DNA from: Channa striata
Lineage: Eukaryota; Chordata; Actinopteri; Anabantiformes; Channidae
Reading direction: 5' to 3'
DNA: 64,000 nucleotides
Assembly (NCBI GenBank): GCA_033026295.1
Contig: CM065183.1
Span: forward strand, 1,736,001-1,800,000
Position 1 is the stretch's first letter. Every line of letters starts with the position of its first letter. Below the pieces are notes generated by a model. The model did not search any database, was not told the origin of the DNA, and was given only the letters and a program-made list of their open reading frames with translations. The translations under genes and the position numbers were made by a program. Positions 34,250 through 45,459 of the stretch are shown piece after piece.

Positions 34250-37190
34250 CTAGACTCAGCTTTCACTCATTTCTGTGTTATACTCTGTTTTCAAACCTTG
34301 TCAGCACCCCCAAAAATATGATTATATTTCTGTAATTATGATAATTCATATAATAACAACAATACAAACAAATATCATGATTAAAATGTAGACTGTTACT
34401 TGTATTTGAAAGTTTTAGTATTGCATAACCTTAACCGTAAGAACTGCGGACATTATTATGTATAGACATCCCGTTTTACAGGCTCAGTATTTTTGTACAG
34501 GTTGACATATTCATAAGTCAGAATTTTAGTTTCAATACTTGCTCCTGCAGTCCATGACTAATGCCCCACGATTTCACTTCATTTCATTATTCTGCTCCTG
34601 ACAGTGTACACTCAAACTATTCCTAACAAAACACGTTCAAGCTAATTGTACACAATCCATGAACAAAAGGGAGCAGGAAGAAGCAAGAATCATATATTAC
34701 CTGCCAATTAATCAAAACCAAAAATGCTCCAAGTTGTCATGTGCTAAATTTCTAACCAAAGTCATGATTGTCCTTCATATGTTTAAATAATTCCTTTTTT
34801 AAAAACAGAAAAATGTTTGAGAGGCCCTTTAAGGTATTCTAGAGGGAATTCTAAGACTATTCTTATTCCTGAGGGATCAAAAAGCATTGCTCTGTCCAGT
34901 CCCTTCTGTTTTACATGCTGATGCTTAAGGTGCCTGTTTGCATCAGTCACCACATTTGCCTCAGAGCCTCAGTGTAGAACAATTCAAACCCAGAAGTTTC
35001 AAGATTGGACATTTAAAGCAATGACGTAGCATATAAAATAAATACATTTCTTATACTCACCCAGGTTCCCAACTTTGATTAATCCAGATTTTATAAACAG
35101 TATGTTGAGATTTTCCTTAGTAGCAACCTTAGTTTCTAGTGCTTCTTTCTCTGATAAGAACAGAGATTTTAAACTGCTTGAGTAAGTGTTACTGCCGCAC
35201 AAGTGTAGCAAAGTAAGACGACAGTAAATTACGTTCATTGCCCTATAATTTAGCACATGGTTGGCCATTTTGTTTAGGCAATATGAGATTTCTGTGTCCA
35301 TTTTTTATGTGTAATTTGACCCAAACCTCTAATTCCAACCATGAATTTATTAAACTCCACTGATCTGACACATAAAGTTCTACCTATGTATTTATATAAT
35401 TAATGTAGAAAATAAATAGATTGGAATCCGTAGATTTCAGCAGACACTTCTTCCCATCCTCTTTGGTTTGTTCTGACCCCATGAAGAAAAAACGTGGTTT
35501 CCGTTAAATGTGTTCAAGCATCATAAAACATTCAAAACATAACTGATTAGAAAAAAAACACAAAGTATTAGTACGGTGAAGAATGATATGAAGCACGGCT
35601 GTGGAAGCATGACAAAGAATATTTGACTCTGGGCTGCTCCAGACAAAGTTAAAACCACTAATAATCCAGTCTGAAATTGCAATCCTTCCAGTTAATGGTG
35701 CTCATTTTAATAAAAGAGCACTTTAACATTTTTAGATAAAACTTAAATAGGCTCATATTAAGAACATTTGACCAATGCTGGTGCTGGTCTTACTACTTCT
35801 CCTGTCCACAATGTCATGCAAAATTAACACGATGGTGACTGATGCTGTTTAGGAGGATGTTCATTAGCCGTGTATTAATATGTTTTGCGTCTGCTAACAC
35901 CATTTTTCTTTTCTTGCTCCCAAATGATTCCTCTCCAGATAAATCACAGCCGGGGTTTTTACACCGCAGTGTTGTAAATCATATGATTTTCCCATAATCA
36001 TTACTCATGCTGTCGCCATAATTAGTTAACTGTGTTTAATCACACGCAAAATTGATCCCTGGATAAGTAATGCTTCTAGAAACCCTTCCCAACTGTGATT
36101 CTGTTGCCCACTCATTTGTAACGACATCGTGCTATGACTGTGTTCGCGGTGGCAATGTGGAAGGCAGCGGGAGGTCTGGCTATGAGCTACAATCAGGTAC
36201 TGGCTCAACACAACAGCTCAATACAAGCTCGAGTCCTTATCAAGAATTCTCTTTGCCTCGTGCGAACACACCTTTGAGGAATGGCGCTGAGGGAGAGAGA
36301 GAGGTGTGAATGTCATTCTCCTTGCTGGATTCTTCATCTCCTCTCTGTCTTTGTCTTTATCAAAACATGCACAAGTCTAATTAATTAGTCCCGTGAGACC
36401 TGGACAAGTACAAGATAACAGCCTCTGTTCCTCCATGAGTCCTGGCTGCTGCTTAGCTTTGCAGATCTTGTGACGCTGCAACTTCCTCATTGGAGGCCTT
36501 TTCCCTCTGTCTCTTTGTCCTCAGTCACAGAATCATTAAACCTCCTGAACTGGCCCACGGCTGTTTTTGTTGTTTTCTCTGCTTTTCTTTATAGGGTTAT
36601 GACACAGTCACATGTCACTTCACTATTTTTGTCATTCCTTCTCTATTTCTTATTTCCATTTAGGAGGAACATGGGTTGGGATTATGCACTCTGCTGGGGG
36701 TATTCATCTCAGGATGCAGAAGGTCCATTCATTCAGTGTCCTCATCAGTTAAAGTCCAGCCATCAAAACTTTTTTTTCATGTTTTTTAACATTTTTCTCA
36801 CTTTAAAATGTGTCTGTGTACATTTTAAAGTAAAAAAAAAATCTCTGCCTCATAAAGGATCCCTGTCTTCGAGCAAGTATAAGGCAGATCCAATCCAATA
36901 TAGGGTATACGTTTATATAATAGGTTTAAAAAATGCTTGTCCGTAGTTTGGATAAAAAGCCCTTTATTACAGGAGTAATGTCATTTTATGTAGTGCGACA
37001 GTCCTTCCCTATTGTACTGATGTGCTTATCTTTCTCTTCTGCTGCCCCTGTGGTTGACAGTACTTTCCTCTTACTCTTCACTTCCTGTGTGACTGGAGGC
37101 AGTTATTTTAATAGAAACAGAGTCGTGTGCAAACGTTCCGCTCTTTAACTCCATGCTTAAACAGTCATGTTTAACACATTCATAACAGTC
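34250..37190. other. unassigned DNA with a conserved-looking block
   Basis: No exon recognised. The block at about 35840-36065 has many TAAT/ATTA-type sites, no repeats and a composition like vertebrate enhancers, so it is a weak candidate conserved element. The longest open frame (36470-36946, 158 codons) is rich in F and L from T-runs and has no recognisable domain. Confidence 0.35.
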
Positions 37191-37194
37191 ATCT

Positions 37195-37625
37195 GACCAT
37201 GGCAGGTTTTAGTCCTCCCACAATCAAATAACTTTAGGGCTGGACTTTGACAAGGTCATTCCAAAACTGTTGCATTACCTAATTTGGACCAAGCTTTAGC
37301 TGTTGGACAGATGGCCTCACATTAGCTTCTAGAATCCTCTGTTATACTGTTCATGGTCGACTGGAAGGTGTCATCACCCTCCACCGCTGTGTTTGACAGA
37401 GGGTATGAGGTGTCTGTGCTGAAATGCTGTGCTGTCTTTGGGCACACAGGCCAAACGAGTTCACTTTGGTTTTACTTGTCCATACGACATTGTTCTATAA
37501 CTCTTGTGGTTTGTTCAGATGCAGTTTTGAAAAACTAAGTCATACCTTCATGTTCTTTTTAGACAGAGATTTTCTCCTGGCAGCCCTTCTTAGTGAGGCT
37601 TGTAGGGTCTGAGATGTAGTAGTAT
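37195..37625 (-). mobile_element. Tc1-like transposase relic
   Basis: The minus strand matches the Tc1 transposase interior. Near 37500-37440 is a decayed form of the region ahead of the WTDE block. Near 37420-37370 is the CTCATACC...GTCAAACAC...GGTGGAGGGTGATGA stretch that encodes the HLIPTVKHGGGGVM-type block. Near 37320-37200 is the segment leading to the downstream VLEWP-type phrase. Deletions and frameshifts remove the reading frame. It is a different Tc1 lineage from the 26.5-kb copy, judged by sequence. Confidence 0.55.
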
Positions 37626-37629
37626 TTTT

Positions 37630-40255
37630 CCGAGCATTGCATGTTTTAAATAAGGCATGCTTACATTATTTTTTATCTGAGGCTGTATTTGCCTAATATT
37701 GAGACCAATGATCTGATGATTTCTATTATGTTTTCAAACAAAAAAACATAGACTTAAAAGTGGGGGTTTTATCTTTTGCTCATAAATGTATGACGAAAGT
37801 TCAACTTTATAACCAATCAGATATTTTTCCTGTTTGATTAGCACATTGTGCTGCTATTATTTAACATTGCATTTGAAAACTAATAGCCTGGTACAAAAGC
37901 CCATGCACCTTTTGCACCTCCTCAGATAGTGGATTGTAAAAGTTCTTTTTTTTTGACTCTGGGAAAGTTGTTCAGATTTTAACTCCCAATGCATTTATGA
38001 ATCATAATGGAAAAAATTGGCCTTGTTTATAGTTAGAGAATTCCTGTCAGCAGTTTTACAGGTGTCTGTTTTATTATGAAGTCAATGCAGAAAGCGCTTG
38101 TGACCCCATGGGGATCTTTTGTTACTGTGTCAATGGCCACTGGGGAATGTTGGCTGAAAGTCTGAGAGGCAGCATTGTATCCAGGTCTCATATTACGTAT
38201 GGGCTGATTTCACCCAACTGATTGCTTATCAACCAAAGGACCCACACAGCTCTGCAAATAGGGCCGCATTATCCAAAAAATATAGAATATTTTAAATGTT
38301 TGCAGGCAGGATAGAAGCATCTTGGTGACCAGAGTTTGTTACTGCTGCACTGGACAACCCTCTGTTGTGTTTGCTAAAAAAATATATTATATTAGCTGGG
38401 ATTTCAACATAATGTTAAACTGTTATTGTCTAGGGGATTGTTTCTCAACAGGTTTTGCATGGGAGCTGAATTTTGTGCTGTTTTACTTCCCTATGTATAA
38501 TACTGCAATATGAAAGTGAATATGGTGCCACATGCATGTGGGAATACAAAAGTGTAGATTATAAATATCCTTTGGCTTCAGCCATCCTCATTTTGCTTCT
38601 AATTGTGAGGACATCAGTCATCATGTGTCAGAGTTATGACTGACTGAAAATTGCAGAAGTATGCAATAATGTGTGAGTGTCGAAGAGTTGCCAGTTTCAC
38701 AGCTTCAGTCTCTACCACCATCCTTTTTCTTCATGGAGGCTTCAGTAAGTGCCACTTGTCTGTTCCTTTAACACTGCATACTGAAACTTTGGGGTTTGCA
38801 TCGGTGATCGACGCACAAAGCTTTCAGTGCAGTAGAATGGAAACTGAAGGCTTGAATTTTTGATGCCTAAAGAATCGACGCCCTGAAAAAAGGTAAAAAG
38901 TCATGTAGGGTGAGAGATGATACAACAAGACAGATGACTTTCCCACAGTAAATCAGGGTTCGACTCTAGTGTGAATCACTGTGCAATTTGATGATGATTG
39001 TGATACAACATGATGCATGTGGTTACTAGGTCTTGTAGGTGATGCCACTGTTTGGAGTGCTCAGTTTTTCTGTAAATATTCTTGTAGTTTTGCTGCGTTA
39101 CCCTAATGCAGTTTTTGTGTGTACATAAAGTTTACCTGTAGCATCCAAGAGCGACCCTAAAGTGAACTTGCGACATCAATATGATACGACAAAGGACGCA
39201 AACAAACACAGTTTGACAGCTTGTGCAGCATTCGGTAGCTCAGCTTGACAATCATTTAAGCTATCAGCTCTGAAGTAGGACTCTACAGCCTGTTTGATGT
39301 TTTTTCTTTTCTTTTTTTAAGACAGATAAGTGACAATATGCCAGTGCTATTTTACCCAGGAGGCCAGATGTAAGGAGTGTGGGAAAAGTCCTGCCTGGGC
39401 CTTAAAACCATTACAACATGCAAACATAACCTACGAAAGTTGATGTTTCCTGTTCCTTGAAATGTTTCCCCTGCTCTCAGCGCATACGGTATCACAGAGG
39501 ACACCTTTGCAGAGGTGAAACCTTCCTGGTAAGGTCGGCCTGATCCAAGGACAGAGCAAGGATGTGGGAGAGGAGTCATTAGGACCAAAGAACACCTCTG
39601 TGTCTGAGGAAAGGTCTCAGGCAAAGACAGCGTACACAGTCTTTTTTTTCTTTCTTTAGACTGTTACTTTTCCCCTCTGGAGAAAATTGCCAGCACTCAG
39701 CAAGGTGGACAATTATTTATTTACCATATGCATTATAGATGAAGACTGAAGTTACTGTGGAGCATAAATATTCAGCTGGATAGGGGATTGCACCGAAGAA
39801 GGAATACGGACAACACATGCTTTTTTTTAACACCTATGCTACAGTAGATTTGATATTATAAAAAAAATGCTTTTCTCAGACATTCCTCTTATTTTTCACC
39901 CTATTCTTCATTTTACAAGTACACCAGGGAGGAGAAAGGAAACCATTTTGTGGCGTGTTTTTGCACACTGAACCCTGCAAAGCCCACATCATCTTTCACC
40001 CTCAAGCATCTAGTCACTTTCCAGGTTTTTGGAGTACTTTGAAATGATATGCTGAAGTGTGTGAATTGTGGAGGGTAGGGGCAGATGTGTGCCTGGAGGG
40101 GGTGGTCTTTTTAAGATTCATCTTACGTACAATTATGTTATGGACTGAAAAAGTGTTTGGACTATGAAAGACTTCTGTGCCTAGGATTACTTTTCTTTGG
40201 TTTGTAAAGCAGCTTCAAGCATGTGTCTAGGCTGACAACACGTGAAAATATTATC
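37630..40255. other. unassigned DNA
   Basis: No gene recognised. Short T-runs occur at 37940 and 39300-39320. The 37740-37830 AT-rich segment may be the end of the adjacent Tc1-like relic. Confidence 0.35.
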
Positions 40256-40257
40256 TT

Positions 40258-40795
40258 ACCTGAGTGCATTCAAACCAGAAGCACAAGTTGGCAGAAAGCG
40301 CCAAAAATGTGGCCAGGAAGTGAGCACAAACGAGTTGTCTCTCCCATGGATACACAAAACACCTGCTGTCATCAGTTTTGAAAACCCTTTGGTGAGGTTC
40401 TGGCTTATCGCAGCAAAGAGGATCCTGTTTCATAACACACACACACAACCTGGAGTCCGTGAATATGAACGTGCTGGCTGGGGGTCACACAGCCGAGACC
40501 GTGTGGCTGCTGGGATAGCCATCATCACACAGCTGTACACTATCTCTGTCTGAACGAGGTGAACAAACGCGGTGGACATGGGGTGAGGGATTGATGAGGA
40601 GGCTGTGGACCACAGACTGCGTGCTGGCGGAGGCCGCTCGCAGTGCAACTCAGCGTGGCCTCGACCGGAGCTGTCAGCGCAGAGAGCAGCCGCAACTGAG
40701 CGTCTTTCATCTCACAGCGGGTGAGAAAGATGAGCAGGAGGTGAGCCGCCAGGCGAGCTGCTCACTGTGGATGCATATTCTGCTCTGTGCTTTAG
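40258..40795 (-). other. GC-rich block with strong splice-donor-like site
   Basis: The block stands out from AT-rich flanks with many CpG dinucleotides between 40460 and 40770. On the minus strand it ends in CTCAG|GTAAGATAA (exon side ending at 40260), an almost ideal splice donor. Two short minus-strand frames (40648-40430 and 40448-40251) run toward it but do not form one protein. On the plus strand a weaker donor-like GAG|GTGAGC occurs near 40741. It could be a non-coding first exon and promoter of a minus-strand transcript. No coding similarity is recognised. Confidence 0.25.
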
Positions 40796-40799
40796 CACT

Positions 40800-41197
40800 A
40801 TCCACCTACGTCAGTATGCTTTTACACATGCATTCATTCATGTTAACATCATCATTTTTTTCCCCTTAAAAGCTGCGTTCAAATTTCATTTAAATGCTAA
40901 TTTGCCCTTCGGAAACAGAGCCCTGTTGACTTAGTCTTTTTCTGTGTCACTACACAACTGTAAGTACTCTGTTCCTACACGTTCATTCTCAGTCACACGT
41001 TACAGCTTGGGGATGTAAATGTATTTTTAAGAGGCTGGACTGCTCTGTAAATATTAATAATCTTCTTGTTTAAAAAAGTAAATAAACAATCTGATTCTAT
41101 TTGTCATTCTTAAGTAATTTTCCAGTGGAATTAATAATGTGCTTATTGCACACAATATGTGATATGGACTACAATTTTTGCAGATTCATATAAGTTC
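40800..41197. other. unassigned DNA
   Basis: AT-rich flank of the L2 micro-insertion, with nothing named. Confidence 0.4.
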
Positions 41198-41287
41198 AAT
41201 AAGTCCTAATAAAATATAATAAAGTCAAGACTATACAAACAGGTAGAGAAAACCCAACAAATCCCCCTAATAAGTCCTAATAAAATA
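41198..41287 (-). mobile_element. 52-bp L2 3'-UTR fragment flanked by perfect 19-bp direct repeats
   Basis: Bases 41217-41268 are identical over 52 positions to 57882-57933 of the minus-strand L2. They are bracketed by two exact 19-bp copies of AATAAGTCCTAATAAAATA (41198-41216 and 41269-41287). The direct repeat has the length of a LINE target-site duplication. The insert has neither tail nor coding sequence. The junction shares an ATAATAAA-like microhomology with the target. Confidence 0.9.
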
Positions 41288-42990
41288 GCGGTAAGAAGGC
41301 CCTAACTACAGACAGGTCCCCATACGTAAGGTACGTCTCACTGGTTAAGGTCCTCGTATGAGACATGAATTGCGTTAACTGTTTTTTTTCAAGGCAAATT
41401 TGAAAATAGTCTGTGAAAGACTTAATTTAGTGTACTGTTAACATCATTATTTAACAAAATGATTTACCGCTCATTCACAAGTTTCAAGCTATAGGAATCT
41501 TTCGTGTATGTACCTGGGATACTCACCTCCTTTAAAGTAACTCGCCTAATTATCACTGGTGCAGGCTTTTGGTTTCCAGAGTCAAACAATTACATTTCAG
41601 ATCACCTGAGCGCAGGGAATGTGTTAAAGGACTGTATTATAAATATTGTACACCTGTCTGGACGGTGCAGTTGCACTATCCAGGTCAAAATGTAATTAAT
41701 ACACAACTTCTGACTTTTTACCTCTGTCCCACTCTTACATGAAGGCTGCTGAATACTGTTTCTGAAATGATGTGTATTTAGGATTCATAAAATTATCAGA
41801 AAATAAAGTGTTTATGACTTGAGGAGCAGAGAAACATGACTATCACTCTATGTCTGGGCCTTTCAAACTGGTGTGATCTTGGTCTATTTGTGCACAGAAA
41901 TACTGAAATTGGGTCTGCATCTCCAACTGCAAAATATTTACTTCTCCTCATCGCTATATACAAATTGTTAGATTTTCAATGAGACTGAACTCAGGTAGGG
42001 CTGAGCTCAGTCTTCTCAATGTCCCTTATTTACAACATATAATCTCTGTTTTTGTAAGTGAACATGTTGCAACACGCAAATGTAAGGCTAATGTATCAAA
42101 TTATCAAATGAGACTTATAAAAAGAGTAGTGTCCCCGACAGTAGTTTCTTGCAAATAGTATTGATCATGTTAGAGTTAAAATGGGAAAGTTCCAAAGAGG
42201 ACAGGTGCTCAGGTCACCAAATTAAACGAGTTTTAACCACAGCTGTTCAGTTGCATTAACCACGTGTTTATTACCATAACTTGACAACAATGGCCCTGGA
42301 ACATTAAGGCACAACCCAAACATTTTTTTTCCATATTCTGTTACTAGCGGTTATTTGTGACTCGTGTTAATTAAGTTTTTTAAGACAAACAAAGTCCACG
42401 ACACCACCATTTTGGTGCTATTTCACGAGGTGAGACTATGGGCTATATTAAATAGGAGGCATACGCAGTCTTTATGGGCATCTAGTTTGGAGGAGACAAC
42501 CTCATCTCCTAAAGGTTCCTGTGGAACCACTATTGCAGCGCACATGCAGAGTGCATTCATTATTCTCTGAATATGAATAAAACATTTTAAACCTCTATCC
42601 AGAACTCTTAAAAACTAGAATTCAGAGTTCATGCATCTGAGAACCTTTTATTGACATGCTTCATATGTTTACAGAAAATCTTTTTATTTCAATAGAAAAA
42701 GTAATCTGGTTTTAATAACTGTACATTTCATAGAAAAACATATATTCATTTGAAAGTTAAGCTGCACAAGGAGGTAATTTTAACAGATGGGTCATAAATG
42801 TTTGCTGACCTTCATGGAAACAGTATTATAATTAGTAATGTAAACATATACAGGCAATAGTATGATGAATTAACAATGATATTTATGCATATAAAAGGCA
42901 GAAGTATGAAAAAATTATCTTGAAACCCAAATGAAGACAAAATGTATGTAAAGATCATCACACTGTTTTAAATAATTTGTAATATTTCGA
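41288..42990. other. unassigned DNA
   Basis: No gene or named repeat. Short AT-rich open frames only. Confidence 0.4.
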
Positions 42991-42994
42991 CTAT

Positions 42995-43213
42995 TCACCT
43001 ACTGCACACTGTGAAAACACCAATCCCATGGTTTGTTGGTTTGATTCCCAGCCCCTTCGGTCACATGCCAAAGTGAACTTGAACAAGACACTGAATCCCA
43101 ACTTCTCCCATTGAGTGTAGGCCAGCTGCATAGCACTTAGTGTGTGAGCAGTGCAAAGCGCTTTGGGTACCAATAAGGAAGGGGAGCGTATATGAGTGCG
43201 GACCATTTACCCT
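42995..43213 (+). repeat. tRNA-derived SINE, same family as 388-624
   Basis: It contains a B-box-like GGTTTGATTCCCAGCC (about 43040-43055), then AACAAGACACTGAATCCCAA, TGTAGGCCAGCTGCATAGCA, GCAAAGCGCTTTGGGTACCA and a tail TATATGAGTGCGGACCATTT. The A-box region at the left is degraded. It is better preserved in the body than the 388-624 copy. Confidence 0.7.
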
Positions 43214-43219
43214 TTCGCT

Positions 43220-44880
43220 AATGTCCCTTACGTTTGCCACAGTATTGCCTGACAGTGTGAAACCTGACTGGGGTTAGCTGAGGTGATAATGGGAGACCAT
43301 CAGGACTTCTTCCACCTAGAGGCGTTCTGTTTCCTGGACAGTTTAGTATGTCGGGTTTCACTGCTTGTAAATTACTGTTATATTACAACATAATGCAGTT
43401 ACAGGCCTGCGATCCCAGGAGTTACAATATGCAACCGATTTATAAAGAAGGGCTCACCAGGGGCTTAGAGCATCAGGCTCATAAAATTTCACAAGGGACC
43501 ATTAGTCATTTTCAATAGCCTCATATGACACTGTGTAAACTGTGCATTTCAGTATGCAAGGTATTTTTTTTTTAACTCCTTCACTCTCCTGGTCTCATGA
43601 ACTAAGTTTTGTTTCTAAAAGTTACTGATGTAACACTGAGCTGCATGTTGGACTCATAGCAACACGCCCCTGACAGCTTCTAAGAACAAGCTCCTATCCC
43701 AGTTTATATGTTTTATGTTGTCCCTATGCTTTGGTTCCCTCAAACCAGAGTCATAAAGGGCAGTGGTAGAAATATCCAACCATACATTGTCCCAACTGAA
43801 TGACCCTGATAGGACAGGCCGAGACCTCTGACACACTCCACAATTGCAGTACACGTTACTATTTATACTTACATGGCACAGTTAGCCCTGTAGCAGCCTG
43901 CACCGTGATAGGATAATATAGTATGTCATATGACAATGTGCAACCGTCAGGTACAAGTAGTCATAATGTAAGGTAAGTAGCTGCACTTTTTTCCAATGCT
44001 GTGTGGTTGTATGGGCCAGTTAAGACGAAATACCCTGCTGCCCCTCAGTGCAATTGTTCTGTTTTTAAGTGGAAGGATTTGTTCTGATATGTACATCACT
44101 CTCTCAAACGGTTATGTTACAGAAGCAGTTCAGATATAAATTGTTATCATGTTTTGTTGGAATGTGACTTCACAATGTAACCAAACAATGATCTCCTTTC
44201 AAAGCCAAAGTTATACAAACTGATGCACTAATGCAAAAGGTGTGTGTATTTCCCGACCTTCACATTCCCATTACCTGTCCTTTTTTTAGGAGGGACAACT
44301 GTGCTATACCTACAGAGAAAGTCTAAAGTTGCAGCTGCACATAACTGAAAAAATACTTTTAAATTAAACAAGGATGCAATGAATCACAAAAGCCACAAAT
44401 CAGACAACATCATATTTCTTGGGTCATGGATCGAATTGTTTTTCAGGTGGAAGTAGGTGGCAAAACTATGGAACTCACTTTTTATTTATGACAAGAAGAC
44501 TTGGAGAATCAAAAACGATTAGATTCTGGACTCAAATAAAAGATGTGATGATGGCAGTAGTTTGTGTTTTTTCTTTGAACGTGGGTGAATGACAAGGCAT
44601 ACAAGTTAAAATTCTTCTTCGCAAAGACGATGCTGTCTGTGTGTCTGTCTGGAATAAGACTACAGCTCTTTGCAGACACTGGTCCGTATCTCTAAACTGG
44701 ATGTCGTGTCTAGCCATTATTCCACTGTGAGGGTAAATAAGTTTTGCCGCTTTCGGTTTTAGACCTGAAGAGCTGTGCAGATCGCGGTGGTGCATAGGAA
44801 GCACAGCCGAGCAGGGAGAGGGAGGGACGGAAAGAGAGGGGATTGATTTAGAGTCTCACTCTGCCACTAGCTTAAAGTTG
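43220..44880. other. unassigned DNA
   Basis: No exon or known repeat. Segment 44540-44830 has slightly higher GC and may belong to the same unrecognised repeat as the following module block. Confidence 0.3.
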
Positions 44881-44889
44881 TACAATTTA

Positions 44890-45455
44890 GTTTTGTGATC
44901 AGCAGATTTACATTTTAGATATCATAAAGATACATAAAGATATTTATGGGCAGTCAGAAATGTAGTTTAAGATATCTGGAAACATATTACAGTCATCCAA
45001 AATGACATCACTGACAACTGTAATTTCACAATAGCTGCGACAAAAATTCACATTACGAATAGTCAGAATTAAATTGTAGACAACTTTTCCCATTCAAGTC
45101 AATCAACATTATGACTAGTTAAAATCTAGTTTCAGTTATCTCGAATTACAGAAATATCGAGACTTATAGAGATTTAGAGGACCATCCATAAATAAGCTAC
45201 AGGTATCTGAAATTTGACTTATGTTACTCTAATTGATGCTAAAACAGTGCAATGACGACAGTGATGTCATTTCCTATATCGACTAAGGAATGGTGACTAG
45301 TCGAAATGTAATTGTAGATATCTTAAATCTTCATTCTTACTAGTCAGAATGCGGTTCTAGATATCTTCTATTATAAAATTGACTAGTCACAGTGTAATTT
45401 TGACTAGTTACAATGCAGTTCTTGATACCTGAAATGTAATTATGGATATTCAGCT
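44890..45455. repeat. degenerate tandem modules with palindromic cores
   Basis: Repeated modules alternate GACTAGTC-type and TAGATATCT-type cores joined by TGTAATT-like linkers. GACTAGT-type cores start at 45295, 45338, 45381 and 45402. TAGATATCT cores start at 45315 and 45358. The period is 43 bp, with one half-step of 21. Earlier, more decayed modules occur at about 45056 and 45113, and related AGATATC phrases at 44920-44975. Both core octamers are self-complementary. It may be the interior of an unrecognised transposon. Confidence 0.7.
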
Positions 45456-45459
45456 GAAA

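Noticed and set aside
36470..36946. 158-codon open frame as a gene
   Set aside because: Phe/Leu-rich composition comes from T-runs, there is no recognisable domain, and no splice or promoter context.
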